From Jeotgalibacillus proteolyticus (lineage in GTDB: Bacteria; Bacillota; Bacilli; Bacillales; Jeotgalibacillaceae), in the NCBI RefSeq assembly GCF_002926065.1, contig NZ_PREZ01000008.1, positions 62,001 to 126,000 on the forward strand: a DNA stretch of 64,000 nt, in the 5' to 3' direction. Of the stretch, positions 9,396 to 17,915 are shown piece by piece. Made by a program: the position numbers and the translations under genes. How positions within the stretch are numbered: the stretch's first letter is position 1; each line of letters begins with the position of its first letter. The notes under the pieces are model-generated. The model was not told the origin of the DNA, searched no databases, and worked only from the letters and a program-made list of their open reading frames with translations.

Positions 9396-9473
9396 TCATA
9401 TCTTGTTTATTTTTACAGCAGTTTGATCACAATATTGGTCACAAAACACTTCATTTTCATGTGACCACTCCAT
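9396..9473 (-). CDS. Possible 25-aa CxxxC microprotein downstream of queF
   Basis: A 25-codon frame starts at the ATG at 9473, 18 bases after the queF stop, with AGAAGGA four bases upstream, and ends just before a terminator. It contains FCDQYCDQ, two cysteines spaced CxxxC, between charged ends. The position between a ribosome site and a terminator argues for translation with queF. It may instead be the surviving end of a larger decayed gene. No family was recognised. Confidence 0.4.
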   Translation of the reverse strand: MEWSHENEVFCDQYCDQTAVKINKI

Positions 9474-9490
9474 CTAATCCTTCTTAATAC

Positions 9491-9988
9491 TTACCGATTA
9501 TCAACCGTCTCCGGATACATATCATGATTCATCAAACGATGAAACGCCATCTCTTCATACTTCGTGCCAGGCTTGCCGTAGTTAGTGTAAGGGTCAATTG
9601 ATATACCGCCTCTTGGCGTGAATTTCCCCCATACTTCTATATAGCGAGGGTGCATGAGTTCGATAAGGTCGTTCATGATGATGTTCATGCAGTCCTCGTG
9701 GAAGTCTCCGTGGTTACGGAAGCTGAATAGGTATAGCTTGAGTGATTTACTTTCAACCATTTTTTGATCCGGGATGTAGCTGATGTAGATGGTTGCGAAA
9801 TCCGGCTGGTTTGTTTTTGGGCAAAGTGAAGTAAATTCCGGGCAGTTGAATTTTACAAAGTAATCCCTTCCTGCATGCTTGTTGTCAAAGGATTCAAGAA
9901 CTTGTGGTGCATAGTTAAAGGAATACTCGGTTCCCTGGTTTCCTAACAAGCTGACGCCTTCTAACTCTTTATCTGATCTTCCTGACAT
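9491..9988 (-). CDS. queF: NADPH-dependent 7-cyano-7-deazaguanine reductase QueF
   Basis: QueF reduces preQ0 to preQ1 in queuosine biosynthesis for tRNA wobble modification. The 165-aa protein is the short unimodular type. Visible are the active-site Cys56 in [11 protein letters not shown], the partner Asp63, and the QueF substrate motif ESKSLKLY (79-86), followed by HGDFHEDC. Start ATG has AGGAGG upstream. The queC, queD and queE genes that usually neighbour queF in Bacillus are not here. Its own promoter lies at 10100-10128 and a hairpin with a T run sits in the leader, but the leader does not match the preQ1-I riboswitch pattern that I know. A possible 25-aa ORF follows it. Confidence 0.97.
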   Translation of the reverse strand: MSGRSDKELEGVSLLGNQGTEYSFNYAPQVLESFDNKHAGRDYFVKFNCPEFTSLCPKTNQPDFATIYISYIPDQKMVESKSLKLYLFSFRNHGDFHEDCMNIIMNDLIELMHPRYIEVWGKFTPRGGISIDPYTNYGKPGTKYEEMAFHRLMNHDMYPETVDNR

Positions 9989-10022
9989 TTTTTATTCCTC
10001 CTACATGATCTTTTCTGCTATC

Positions 10023-10072
10023 AAAAAACCCCATAAGAAAAGGACACATCTGAATGGAGATGTCTCCGGGGT
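10023..10072 (-). terminator. Hairpin plus T run in the queF leader
   Basis: On the minus strand an outer ACCCC/GGGGT stem encloses GGAGACATCT/AGATGTGTCC (one mismatch) and is followed by TTTTTT. It lies after the stop of the upstream GyrI-like gene and also after the queF promoter. It therefore may end the upstream transcript and attenuate queF. An unpaired stretch (TTTTCTTAT) makes the stem asymmetric. Confidence 0.55.
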
Positions 10073-10099
10073 ATCGTTTATTATGCTGCAATCCCTGCT

Positions 10100-10128
10100 A
10101 CTATACGCCTGAAGGGGAAATTAGTCAA
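10100..10128 (-). promoter_or_regulatory. Sigma-A promoter of queF
   Basis: On the minus strand TTGACT (10128-10123), 17 bases, TATAGT (10105-10100). The -35 overlaps the stop codon of the upstream gene. Confidence 0.65.
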
Positions 10129-10603
10129 TACTCTTCCCCTTCTTTTTAAGCGGTACGCCAATAACCAGGCTTGGACTCATTTTGTATGGATCGTAGTCCA
10201 TTGAATAAACTTCTAAATGGATCAGACCATGGGAATTAATTTGAAGTCCCTGCTTTTCAACCCACCTATACAGCTTTTCATAGCTTTTCCAGGCGTTCTG
10301 TCCCTCGTGCTCTGTCACAGCATAATGATTGGAAGGAACAATGATGCCGTGAAGGTCTGGGGGGATCCCGTCTGTGTTCATGGCTTCAGTTCCAATATAA
10401 TACGTAAATCCATCCGGTCTGTCCTGATAGGAAAGGCCGATTAAGCTGGAGTTTTCTCCTGCCAGGTTCAATTCCTTCAATCTTACTTTGCTCGCTTCTA
10501 TAACCGGCCGGATTTCACCATGAGCTGCAGCTTCGTAGGTGCCAGTCCATTTTAGCCCAATAAAATAAAAGCTGGATTTTTTGATCACTTGAAAATCCTT
10601 CAT
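10121..10603 (-). CDS. GyrI-like / AraC effector-binding-domain protein
   Basis: A stand-alone small-molecule-binding domain of the GyrI-like (SOUL/Cass2-related) type, 160 aa. The protein starts MKDFQVIKKSSFYFIGLKW, contains the typical PxGLxYxDRPDGFTYYIGTE-like middle and the IVPSNHYAVTEHEG strand, then a helix NAWKSYEKLYRWVEKQG and a C-terminal LEVYSMDYDP segment. These pieces match the effector-binding domain found at the C-terminus of AraC/MerR regulators; no DNA-binding domain is present. Substrate is unknown. Ribosome site AAAGGAGCG precedes the ATG. It is transcribed toward queF, but a separate queF promoter suggests independent control. Confidence 0.8.
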   Translation of the reverse strand: MKDFQVIKKSSFYFIGLKWTGTYEAAAHGEIRPVIEASKVRLKELNLAGENSSLIGLSYQDRPDGFTYYIGTEAMNTDGIPPDLHGIIVPSNHYAVTEHEGQNAWKSYEKLYRWVEKQGLQINSHGLIHLEVYSMDYDPYKMSPSLVIGVPLKKKGKSID

Positions 10604-10818
10604 CTAAAACGCTCCTTTCAGCTTTGGAGTCGCAGTGTCTGTGGAAGTGATATACATGATTATTAATTCTTGATCAGCTAGAGAAAATCCTTTTAAAACC
10701 GATGAAAAATGAGCATTAAATTTATGGAAAAATACTTTTTTATGCTATCGTTTAAGTAATAAGCTAAGTTGTTAAACCCTTTTCATACAGCATATCAAAT
10801 CACATGTGGGGTGAGCAA

Positions 10819-11976
10819 ATGCCAAAAAGAAACAGGAGTAAATGGATTGGCGGAAGCCTGATTGCCGTGATCGCAGGAATTGCTTTTTATATTATGTTCT
10901 CAGACCAATTTGCCAGTAAATCCTATGGAAGTGAGGCATTTAGTGAAGGTGAATTAAGCCCGAACGAAGAGATTGCTACATTTGCAGGAGGATGCTTTTG
11001 GTGTATGGAGCCGCCGTTTGAGAAGCTTGCAGGCGTTCGTGATGCAGTGTCCGGCTATACAGGCGGTGCAGAAGAAAATCCCGAATATAAAGAGGTCGCC
11101 TCTGGAGAGACCAGTCATACCGAAGCTGTTCAGGTGATTTATGATCCTTCTGTCATTTCGTATGAGGACCTGCTTGAGGTTTACTGGAGACAAATTGATC
11201 CGACTGATGCTGAAGGCCAGTTTGTAGATAAAGGAAAGCAATACAGACCTGAAATCTTTGTTCATAATGAAGACCAGCGCCAGGCGGCTGAGGCTTCTAA
11301 ACAGAAAATTTCAGAGTCTGACAGATTTGATGAAGAAATAATTGTTCCGGTTACAGATGCCTCTGTTTTCTATATTGCTGAAGATTACCATCAGGATTAT
11401 TACAAAAAGAGCACGGAGCGATATGAGTTTTACAGAAAAAATTCCGGACGTGATCAATTCCTTAACCAATACTGGGGTAACGAGCGTGAAACCTCTCTTC
11501 CTACAAAAGAAGAGGAGGCAGCCAATAGTCCCTATTCTATTAATTACACAGACGAGGAACTACGCGGCATGCTGACAGATATTCAATATGAAGTCACGCA
11601 GGAGGACGGCACGGAAAGAGCCTTCGACAATGAATATGACGGTTTTTACGAAGACGGGATCTATGTTGATATCGTTTCCGGCGAGCCTCTTTTCAGCTCA
11701 TTGGATAAATATGATTCAGGAACGGGATGGCCTTCTTTTACACAACCGCTTGAAACTGAGAACATTGTAGAACTAGACGAGCGCAGCTTTTTTGGCAAGC
11801 GAACAGAAGTAAGGAGCAAACATGCTGACTCTCATCTTGGTCATGTCTTTCCAGACGGACCCGATCCTACCGGACTCCGCTACTGCATGAATTCTGCTGC
11901 GATGCATTTTATCCCGGCCGAAGACCTGGAAGCGGAAGGATACGGCGAATACCTTTCACTTTTTACAGACCGTTAA
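10819..11976 (+). CDS. msrAB: Membrane-anchored bifunctional methionine sulfoxide reductase MsrA-MsrB
   Basis: The enzyme repairs oxidised methionine (S- and R-sulfoxides) in exported proteins. After a basic start, one membrane segment ([19 protein letters not shown]) anchors it, with the enzymatic domains outside. MsrA follows with catalytic GCFWC (Cys59 and Cys62 from this start), then MsrB with [12 protein letters not shown] and the catalytic cysteine in [11 protein letters not shown]. The MsrB part lacks the two CxxC pairs of zinc-containing forms. I prefer the ATG at 10819, which has GGGGTGAG upstream, over the ATG at 10804. Thioredoxin-like electron donors must come from elsewhere. A dispersed-repeat scrap begins 5 bases after the stop. 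Confidence 0.95.
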   Translation: MPKRNRSKWIGGSLIAVIAGIAFYIMFSDQFASKSYGSEAFSEGELSPNEEIATFAGGCFWCMEPPFEKLAGVRDAVSGYTGGAEENPEYKEVASGETSHTEAVQVIYDPSVISYEDLLEVYWRQIDPTDAEGQFVDKGKQYRPEIFVHNEDQRQAAEASKQKISESDRFDEEIIVPVTDASVFYIAEDYHQDYYKKSTERYEFYRKNSGRDQFLNQYWGNERETSLPTKEEEAANSPYSINYTDEELRGMLTDIQYEVTQEDGTERAFDNEYDGFYEDGIYVDIVSGEPLFSSLDKYDSGTGWPSFTQPLETENIVELDERSFFGKRTEVRSKHADSHLGHVFPDGPDPTGLRYCMNSAAMHFIPAEDLEAEGYGEYLSLFTDR

Positions 11977-11980
11977 AAGC

Positions 11981-12006
11981 GGCCGCCTGAAGCGCAGTGA
12001 ACCGGA
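11981..12006. repeat. Terminal scrap of the dispersed palindromic repeat
   Basis: GCCTGAAGCGCAGTGAACCGG matches the right end of the complete copy at 12051-12173. Only this terminal block is present, right behind the msrAB stop. Confidence 0.7.
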
Positions 12007-12050
12007 TTTGGACGAGTCAGAGATATAACTATAATGTTAAAAATGTAAGG

Positions 12051-12173
12051 TGAACGGAGCGGAAGGTGGCGACTCCTGCGGGATAAAGCGGGAGCTTGAG
12101 ATCCACTTGCTGAAAGCAAGTTAGCTCAAGCCCCGCCCCGCGGAAAGCGTCCACCTGAAGCGCAGTGAACCGG
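12051..12173. repeat. Dispersed palindromic intergenic repeat, copy 1
   Basis: About 123 bases beginning TGAACGGAGCGGAAGG and ending CTGAAGCGCAGTGAACCGG. The core is a hairpin GAGCTTGAGATCCACTTGC / GCAAGTTAGCTCAAGC next to the GC-rich block CCCCGCCCCGCGGAAAGC. It is the reverse complement of copy 3 at 25853-25977. No coding capacity. Together with the scrap at 11981-12006 it fills the msrAB-carbonic anhydrase gap. Confidence 0.85.
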
Positions 12174-12235
12174 GTTTCCACGATAAACAAATCTTTCCTT
12201 GCATAAGTAATTTTAAATAGTTTACTACTAATTAG

Positions 12236-12264
12236 TTGTCATCCTCTCTGCAGAACAATAGAAT
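12236..12264 (+). promoter_or_regulatory. Sigma-A promoter of the carbonic anhydrase gene
   Basis: TTGTCA (12236-12241), 17 bases, TAGAAT (12259-12264), 33 bases before the ATG. Confidence 0.6.
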
Positions 12265-12296
12265 AATAGAGAGAAATTAATTAGGGAGGTTCATTC

Positions 12297-12860
12297 ATGT
12301 CGCTTCTTTCAGAAATCCTATCGTATAACAAACAATTTGTAGAGGAAAAACAATATGAATCCTTTGCAACAACTAAATTTCCAGATAAGAAACTAGTTAT
12401 TTTAACCTGTATGGATACCCGCCTACTTGACCTTCTTCCAAAATCAATGGATATGAGAAACGGAGATGTCAAGGTAGTACGAAATGCCGGTGCTGTAATC
12501 ATGCATCCTTTTGGCAGTATTATGAGAAGTCTTTTAGTGGCAGTGTATGAGCTTCAGGCAGATGAAGTTTTAGTCATTGGCCATTACGATTGCGGCATGG
12601 GAGCAGTAAACAGCCATAGCATGATTGAAAAAATGAAAGACCGCGGCATCCAGGAAGAAACCTTTAACACCCTTCAATATTCAGGGATTGATCTTCATGA
12701 ATGGCTGAAAGGCTTCGACGATGTTAAACAAAGCGTTCGCCATAGTGTTGAAATGGTCCGCGAGCACCCTTTAATGGACAAAAAGGTTCCAATTCATGGT
12801 CTAGTTATCGATCCTGAAACCGGCCAGCTTGATTTAGTTGAAGATGGATACAAATCATAA
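12297..12860 (+). CDS. Beta-class carbonic anhydrase-like protein (YtiB type)
   Basis: Beta carbonic anhydrases hydrate CO2 to bicarbonate with a zinc ion. The 187-aa protein keeps the four expected residues: Cys38 and Asp40 in CMDTR, His96 and Cys99 in GHYDCGMG. Layout and length match the YtiB-like cytoplasmic branch found in Bacillus. Ribosome site AGGGAGG lies 7 bases upstream of the ATG, and a sigma-A promoter is 33 bases before it. It is monocistronic: a strong terminator follows and the next gene points the opposite way. Activity of this subfamily is less well proven than that of classical beta enzymes. Confidence 0.9.
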   Translation: MSLLSEILSYNKQFVEEKQYESFATTKFPDKKLVILTCMDTRLLDLLPKSMDMRNGDVKVVRNAGAVIMHPFGSIMRSLLVAVYELQADEVLVIGHYDCGMGAVNSHSMIEKMKDRGIQEETFNTLQYSGIDLHEWLKGFDDVKQSVRHSVEMVREHPLMDKKVPIHGLVIDPETGQLDLVEDGYKS

Positions 12861-12882
12861 ACTGTTTTTTAAGTAAAAATGA

Positions 12883-12917
12883 AAAAAAGCAAACTCAATA
12901 GCTGAGTTTGCTTTTTT
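12883..12917. terminator. Bidirectional terminator between carbonic anhydrase and DinB genes
   Basis: GCAAACTCA and TGAGTTTGC pair around AATAGC, flanked by AAAAAAA on the left and TTTTTT on the right, so it can end convergent transcripts from both sides. Confidence 0.85.
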
Positions 12918-13401
12918 ACTCTTTATTTTTTAATTCATTTAGAAAATAAATATAATCATAAGGAGTACCTTCATAGCCTAACTGACGATGCATGGCTGTC
13001 ACATTTCCCCTGTGATAGGATCCATGATTTACTACTGTATACACCATTTCCTCTATAGAATTTTCCATGGGAATATCCTTCATTGTTCTAAATTTGTGAA
13101 CAGCTGTAGGATCCTTTGTAGAAGTGATAAACTCCATCATGTCCTGATGCAGCTTTGCAAACTCGAGCTTTGCCTCTTGAATTCCCGGAAGCTTTTTTCC
13201 CTCGATAACAGGTTTTTCTAAACCCTTCATACGCTCAAGCCAAAGGGCATCCACTACCCACACATGCTCGAAAACAGCACGAATCGTTGGGAAAACACTC
13301 TCAATCTCTTTTTCATAGATATCCGGAAGCTCAGCAAGATGATTTAATTGACGTGCAGTGCCCCATATATGATAGGAAAACCAGTCCTGCAGTGAAATCA
13401 T
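12916..13401 (-). CDS. DinB-family metal-dependent protein
   Basis: DinB/YfiT-like four-helix proteins bind a divalent metal through three histidines. Some are bacillithiol or mycothiol S-transferases, but the role here is unknown. The 161-aa protein shows His46 (VFEHVW), and His126 and His130 in NHGSYHRGN, the expected triad, and ends with YDYIYFLNEL, typical of the family. Ribosome site AAGGGGGAC precedes the ATG at 13401. It converges on the carbonic anhydrase gene with a shared terminator. No operon partners. Confidence 0.88.
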   Translation of the reverse strand: MISLQDWFSYHIWGTARQLNHLAELPDIYEKEIESVFPTIRAVFEHVWVVDALWLERMKGLEKPVIEGKKLPGIQEAKLEFAKLHQDMMEFITSTKDPTAVHKFRTMKDIPMENSIEEMVYTVVNHGSYHRGNVTAMHRQLGYEGTPYDYIYFLNELKNKE

Positions 13402-13572
13402 GTTCCTGTCCCCCTTTCCATTTTATTCATATGTATGATTGCAAGAATAAGTGTTCACTAAAAAAGAGTGCTTCAAGTCATACAGAAAAAAATCTCCTTG
13501 GTACCCTCATTTTACTAGGTTTCCGTGGAAAACTGCTCTAAAAATGAATGTGCTTAACTGTCGCCAAAGTAT

Positions 13573-14181
13573 TTACGTTACTTCCATCTGCACTTTCCAG
13601 GAATGAAATGTTGTCGTAAAAGAACTCTCTGGTGAAGGACTGCAGGCATATAAACCAACCCTTACCGGCTGACATCCGTCGTCCTCATGAAGACGGGTAA
13701 TCCGCATTTGTTCGTATTCATATTTATTGTGTTTTGTATGAGCCCAGACCTGGTAAGTTCCGCTCGTACGTTTAATTTTAATTGAAAAAGGCTCACAGGA
13801 ATCTTCCACCGGGAAATTTTTTGATGACCAGTCGGAAAAACCATTATTAGTAACCACTGTACCGAGATAGCAGCTTCCATCAGGCATGTATTCCAATGAA
13901 GCTTTTAGCCAGCAGTCTTCAGACAGCATAATAAAAAGACCAGCTTGGTCGTATCGTCCAGAGGGGTCGTGCATGGTGAGGTGGGTTTCTGTTTCAAAAT
14001 CACCTTTTATTTCTTTGTAGTAAAAATGTCCGTTCATTCGCTCAAAGCCATAATAGGTTTTTCGCCAGAAGTCAGTGCTTCCCTGTGTTTTCACTTTCAA
14101 TTCGCTATTTTCCTGGGACCATTCTGAGGGCTCGTTCAGCCAGCAGCAGCCCTGAGCCTGATCTTTTAATAATAAATCCAT
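13573..14181 (-). CDS. DUF1349 (concanavalin-like, Ree1-type) protein
   Basis: The protein belongs to the DUF1349 family, a concanavalin-like beta sandwich related to yeast Ree1; its function in bacteria is unknown. In 202 residues it shows WLNEPSEW near the N-terminus, GHFYYKEIKGDFETET, YDQAGLFIM with SEDCWLKASLEY, and a C-terminal VRVGLYACSPSP, the order seen in this family. There is no signal peptide, so it is cytoplasmic. Ribosome site AAGGAGTG lies before the ATG. It lies downstream of liaR on the same strand with 80 bases between; no strong terminator was seen there, so some read-through from the lia operon is possible. Confidence 0.85.
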   Translation of the reverse strand: MDLLLKDQAQGCCWLNEPSEWSQENSELKVKTQGSTDFWRKTYYGFERMNGHFYYKEIKGDFETETHLTMHDPSGRYDQAGLFIMLSEDCWLKASLEYMPDGSCYLGTVVTNNGFSDWSSKNFPVEDSCEPFSIKIKRTSGTYQVWAHTKHNKYEYEQMRITRLHEDDGCQPVRVGLYACSPSPESSFTTTFHSWKVQMEVT

Positions 14182-14261
14182 CTGTGGGCACTCCTTTCTC
14201 TGTTTCTCTATTATTTTTCACTTCCCCTTATTGTCCCACAGATAACGTAAAATAACACACT

Positions 14262-14894
14262 CTATTTCACTAAATCATGTTTAAACGCATAAATAACCGC
14301 TTGAGTGCGGTCCTGCACTTCCAATTTACTTAAAATATTACTTACATGGGTTTTAACGGTCTTTAACGCAATGTAAAGCTCGTCGGCGATTTCCTGATTT
14401 GATTTTCCTTCCGTCATTAGGTGAAGGATTTCCAGTTCTCTTGCTGTAAGCTCTTCATGAAGCGGTTTTTTAGAACCCTGCCTCATTTTCTTCATCATCT
14501 TTCCAGTTACCTCCGGCTCAAGCACCATTTCGCCGTAGTGTGTTTTTCTAACTGCCTCGGCAATTTCACTGGCCTTTGAGGTTTTCAGCATATAGCTTGT
14601 CGCCCCAGCCTCAAGTGCAGGATAGACCTTATCGTCATCAAGAAAGCTTGTGACGATAATAATTTTCGCTTCCGGCCAGGAGGCTGTAATTTGTTTCGTC
14701 GCTTCAATTCCATCCATTTCTTTCATGACAAGATCCATTAAGATAATATCAGGTCGAAGCTCTAGCGCAAGCTCCACCGCCTTTCCTCCATCATCTGCTT
14801 CTCCCACGACCTCTAAATCCTTTTGAGCAGATAAGTATGACCCCACACCAATTCGAACCATTTCATGATCATCTACAAATAAAACCCGAATCAC
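14262..14894 (-). CDS. liaR: Cell-envelope stress response regulator LiaR
   Basis: LiaR is the NarL-family regulator that activates the lia operon on cell-wall antibiotic stress. The 210-aa protein has a receiver domain with Asp8-Asp9 and phospho-acceptor Asp54 ([12 protein letters not shown]), and a C-terminal LuxR-type helix-turn-helix (LTAREIEILHLM-like start, then [20 protein letters not shown]). It overlaps liaS by 4 bases and is the last gene of liaI-liaH-liaF-liaS-liaR. Assignment to LiaR rather than another NarL regulator rests on this gene order. The likely target site is the inverted repeat at 17924-17935. Confidence 0.93.
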   Translation of the reverse strand: MIRVLFVDDHEMVRIGVGSYLSAQKDLEVVGEADDGGKAVELALELRPDIILMDLVMKEMDGIEATKQITASWPEAKIIIVTSFLDDDKVYPALEAGATSYMLKTSKASEIAEAVRKTHYGEMVLEPEVTGKMMKKMRQGSKKPLHEELTARELEILHLMTEGKSNQEIADELYIALKTVKTHVSNILSKLEVQDRTQAVIYAFKHDLVK

Positions 14895-15934
14895 GATGTC
14901 CTCTCCTCTCTTTCCTCAAATGGCACCCGCACTTCAAGCCGGGTGCCCTTGCCTGGCAGCGACACTATCTTTAAGGTTCCTCCTATTTCTCCTGCACGTT
15001 CCTTCATATTGTTTAAACCATAAGAGCCCGCACGCTCCGTTGTGGCATCAAAGCCCTTTCCATCATCGACTACACGTAAAATGACATAGCCGTCCCTTAA
15101 AATACAAAGTACCTGCAATGTATTCGCTTTTGCATGTCGAAGTGTATTTGAAACGGATTCTTGTAAAATGCGAAACAGATGGTCCTCTATTCCCTTAGCC
15201 AGCTTCAGGTCCTCAGCTTTCCAGCTAATGGTCATAGGCACCTTCTGCTGAAGCTCACTAAGCAGTTCACTTAATCCTTCCTGCAGCGTTTTTCCTTTTA
15301 AGGCAACAGGTCTTAAATGAAGAAGCAGTGCACGCATTTCAAGCTGGGATTGGTGAATCATTTCCTCTACCATTTTCAACTGCTTTGTCTCACCGTCAGA
15401 TTTATCTTCGTTAGTTTCATTAATCGCTGACATCAGCATCGATGCAGCGAATAGCTGCTGGCTGACTGAATCATGAAGCTCTCGTGCCAGGCGATTTCTT
15501 TCCTGAGAAACCATTTCCTGAATAACCTTCTCCTGATTTTCCACCCGCTCACTTGCGAGCCGTTGAGCAGTTCTTGCCTGCTGACTGATCATTTCCTGAA
15601 CTGCTGATGCTTCCTTTGATAAAAAGGCAAACTCTGCAGTTTGAGGAGGCTTGCCTGTGAGAGTCGATCTGCCCAGCTTTGAATCCTCCAACTGATGAGA
15701 AATATACTGAATCTGCTGCCTGAAACCAAGGCTTTGCATTAGCCCCCAGCCGGAAGCAAGTAAACAAATACTCATAAGCAAAAAGAAGACGAGCGGGATA
15801 TCAAGAAGACGTGTATTCCAGAAAACATTCCAATTTTCCGGAGGGAAAAACAGCAGGTATACACCTAGTGAAGAAAAAACCATGATAAACGATAAACCTA
15901 AAGCCTGCAGGATACATCTCGTTACGATCGTCAT
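14891..15934 (-). CDS. liaS: Cell-envelope stress sensor histidine kinase LiaS
   Basis: LiaS is an intramembrane-sensing kinase that phosphorylates LiaR. The 347-aa protein has two membrane helices (about 8-30 and 47-65) with a very short extracytoplasmic loop, a HAMP-like/coiled region, the HisKA_3 box [13 protein letters not shown] with phospho-acceptor His154, and a C-terminal HATPase domain with DDGKGFD and [12 protein letters not shown]. Size and topology fit LiaS. It overlaps liaF and liaR by 4 bases on each side, implying coupled translation. Its activity is normally held down by LiaF. Confidence 0.93.
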   Translation of the reverse strand: MTIVTRCILQALGLSFIMVFSSLGVYLLFFPPENWNVFWNTRLLDIPLVFFLLMSICLLASGWGLMQSLGFRQQIQYISHQLEDSKLGRSTLTGKPPQTAEFAFLSKEASAVQEMISQQARTAQRLASERVENQEKVIQEMVSQERNRLARELHDSVSQQLFAASMLMSAINETNEDKSDGETKQLKMVEEMIHQSQLEMRALLLHLRPVALKGKTLQEGLSELLSELQQKVPMTISWKAEDLKLAKGIEDHLFRILQESVSNTLRHAKANTLQVLCILRDGYVILRVVDDGKGFDATTERAGSYGLNNMKERAGEIGGTLKIVSLPGKGTRLEVRVPFEEREERTS

Positions 15935-16668
15935 ACCCGCTTCACCTCGAGATCTCCTGCCCAGGCAGATGTGAGGATTTTTACTTTTTGGTGTGCCTCC
16001 GTATAGGTTTGTGATTGAAACGCCACACTTTCATTCCATAGACGTGTTGATTGATAGTCGAAAATATCTGCTGATCCTGCAATTGCTGAATGATGAATAT
16101 TTACATCCAGCTCATAAGGAATGAAAATCGTAATTTTACCGATACAGCTTCTAATTGAAATGACCGATTCCCCTTGAGGAAGCACTGTATTGCTGAGGTC
16201 GATGACAATATCCCCGATCCCGTTTTGAAGCTGGATATCTTCCCATTCATAGGTATGCTCAGGTGTATGCTGATTGCCGACCCATTTAGTAGAAAGAAGC
16301 TGCTGCCGCTTGAATATAAGCTCTTCACTATTCGTGGCAATACCCGATATTTCAATCACAGGTGTAATAACTTCTGGTTCCTTTTTTGACTGAAAATAAT
16401 GATTAATCCAATAAACGATGAAAAATAGCAGCAGAAGCTTTAGCGTAAACATCGAAAGAATGGTCATAATTAATGAAAGCAAACCGAGACCAAACATAAC
16501 TTTTCCTAAAAAACGATGAAAGCTTTTTCGTCCAAAATAAAGAAGTGCTCCTGAAAAAGCTAAAGAAAACAGCATTCCGTTGTTAAAAAATAATATTTCT
16601 ATTAGTACAAGACCCGCGGCAATCAATACCCAGGTAGAAATTGAATTTGCCTTAAGCTCTTTAAACAT
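15931..16668 (-). CDS. liaF: LiaF, membrane inhibitor of the LiaRS system
   Basis: LiaF keeps LiaS inactive in the absence of envelope stress. The protein has an N-terminal membrane part with about four short hydrophobic helices (VLIAAGLVLIEILFF, MLFSLAFSGALLYF and two more up to about 110), then the soluble C-terminal DUF2154-type beta domain with DIVIDLSNTVLPQGES and ISIRSCIGKITIFIPYEL. The ATG at 16668 has AGGAGG ten bases upstream, so I prefer it to the ATG at 16707, which would add 13 residues. It overlaps liaS by 4 bases. The upstream gap to liaH (168 bases) holds a hairpin that likely lowers expression of liaFSR relative to liaIH. Confidence 0.92.
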   Translation of the reverse strand: MFKELKANSISTWVLIAAGLVLIEILFFNNGMLFSLAFSGALLYFGRKSFHRFLGKVMFGLGLLSLIMTILSMFTLKLLLLFFIVYWINHYFQSKKEPEVITPVIEISGIATNSEELIFKRQQLLSTKWVGNQHTPEHTYEWEDIQLQNGIGDIVIDLSNTVLPQGESVISIRSCIGKITIFIPYELDVNIHHSAIAGSADIFDYQSTRLWNESVAFQSQTYTEAHQKVKILTSAWAGDLEVKRV

Positions 16669-16799
16669 AACGCCCATTCCTCCTATCATAAAACCATTAA
16701 CAGCCATCAGATCGAGGGCTCTGACAAGCTGTTGATAGCTTCACCTCTTTCATTGTACCAATCTTTAGGGCTTGGGAACTATGCTTTTTTGTAGAACAA

Positions 16800-16831
16800 A
16801 GTCGAGAGAACCTGATGCAGGCCTCCCGACT
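16800..16831 (-). terminator. Hairpin between liaH and liaF, likely partial terminator
   Basis: On the minus strand AGTCGGGAG pairs with CTCTCGACT and encloses CCTG/CAGG around CAT. Only a weak T tract follows. In B. subtilis a strong liaIH transcript and a weaker full-length transcript are known, and this hairpin would explain the same here. Confidence 0.6.
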
Positions 16832-16836
16832 GATAA

Positions 16837-17484
16837 CTAAATTTGGGCTGAATCATTCTGATCGGTTTTTTGCTGCAATTGGGCAATTTGCTGATCGATC
16901 GTAAGCTCCTCTGCAGGCTTATCCTTTTCTCCTGTTTCAAGCTTTTTAAGATAGTTTTCGATTTTTTTAAAGCGCAGTTCTTCTTCTGTTTTGCCTGGAT
17001 TTTCAGAAAACGCATGCTCTGCTTTTTTATTGGCCTCAGCCACGTTTTCACGGCCCATTACTTCAAGACGTTTAATGTACATATCCTTTAGCTTGTGCTT
17101 TAATCCGCTGTGTAATTCCTCAAGGGAGGTCAGCTGATTGGTTGATTCCTCTACCGACATCTCAAGGCGCTCTCTGCGTCCCTGGTAATGAGTAAATTCC
17201 CGAAGTGCTGCCTGGGCCAATTCATTTTCTCCGGCTTCCTCAGCAAGTCTCACATGCTCTTCTCTTTTTGCTGCCATTGATCTTGCCGCTTCAAGCTCTT
17301 TTGTTAATTCTTTTTTTAGGAGGCGCTGGCGTTCGACCAGGTTTGCTACCTTTTCAACTTCTTTTTCACAATCACGCAAGTAACCATTAAGCGTGTCAAT
17401 TGGATTATCTTTTCTGCTCTTTTTTGGACTATCAGTAAAATCTGCTTTAATTGCATCCGCCATACGTGTAAGTAAATTTGTCAT
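16837..17484 (-). CDS. liaH: LiaH, PspA/IM30-family stress protein
   Basis: LiaH forms large rings and is the main induced product of the lia response, protecting the membrane. The 215-aa protein is an almost continuous coiled coil of the PspA family: it starts MTNLLTRMADAIKADF and runs through heptad-rich segments (ECEKEVEKVANLVERQR-like, ELTKELEAARSMAAKREEH, RRERLEMSVEESTNQL) to an acidic, glutamine-rich tail. The second gene of the lia operon, it follows liaI by 15 bases, with ribosome site AAAGGAGAG. The product probably acts at the inner face of the membrane, recruited by LiaI. Confidence 0.93.
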   Translation of the reverse strand: MTNLLTRMADAIKADFTDSPKKSRKDNPIDTLNGYLRDCEKEVEKVANLVERQRLLKKELTKELEAARSMAAKREEHVRLAEEAGENELAQAALREFTHYQGRRERLEMSVEESTNQLTSLEELHSGLKHKLKDMYIKRLEVMGRENVAEANKKAEHAFSENPGKTEEELRFKKIENYLKKLETGEKDKPAEELTIDQQIAQLQQKTDQNDSAQI

Positions 17485-17499
17485 TCTTGTTCTCTCCTT

Positions 17500-17841
17500 T
17501 TACAATGATTTTTTCGTTAATTCTTCCCACTGCTTTTCAAAGCTTTGAAATGGATCCTTGGTTTCAGTTTTTTTGCCATCCCAGTTTTTATACACGACAT
17601 AAAGCACATACAGAGCGATGAGTCCTAAAATAGCCGGTACATTTACGACGGCCGTTAGCCCTGCGATCACAGCGATAGAACCCCAGATGATTTTCATAAC
17701 TAATGAATCTGTTTTGAAAAACCATTTCGCTGTGTAATACATGATCGCAACCGTGATCGCAAGACCGACAAGTGCACCGAGATTTGACAGTGCAATGATC
17801 GCTGCTACAGCTCCGATAACCACTAACCAAAATTTGTTCAT
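17500..17841 (-). CDS. liaI: LiaI-like small membrane protein
   Basis: LiaI anchors LiaH at the membrane during envelope stress. This 113-aa protein has three or four hydrophobic segments (FWLVVIGAVAAIIALSNL, LVGLAITVAIMYYTA, KIIWGSIAVIAGLTAVV, ILGLIALYVLYVV) and a short hydrophilic C-terminal tail. It has one or two more segments than the two of B. subtilis LiaI, so it is a LiaI-like analogue identified mainly by position. Ribosome site GGGAGGAAG precedes the ATG. It is the first gene of the operon, with the predicted LiaR site and promoter 75-95 bases upstream. No liaG gene is present in this operon. Confidence 0.85.
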   Translation of the reverse strand: MNKFWLVVIGAVAAIIALSNLGALVGLAITVAIMYYTAKWFFKTDSLVMKIIWGSIAVIAGLTAVVNVPAILGLIALYVLYVVYKNWDGKKTETKDPFQSFEKQWEELTKKSL

Positions 17842-17915
17842 GTTTCTTCCTCCCTTTTCTTTTCATGATCTAATCTTATCGCGTTTCCTTTTTCCTCATA
17901 ACGCTCCAGGGCTTG

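Noticed and set aside
9989-10099. preQ1 riboswitch upstream of queF
   Set aside because: The conserved preQ1-I loop and A-rich tail were not found; only an attenuator-like hairpin is seen.
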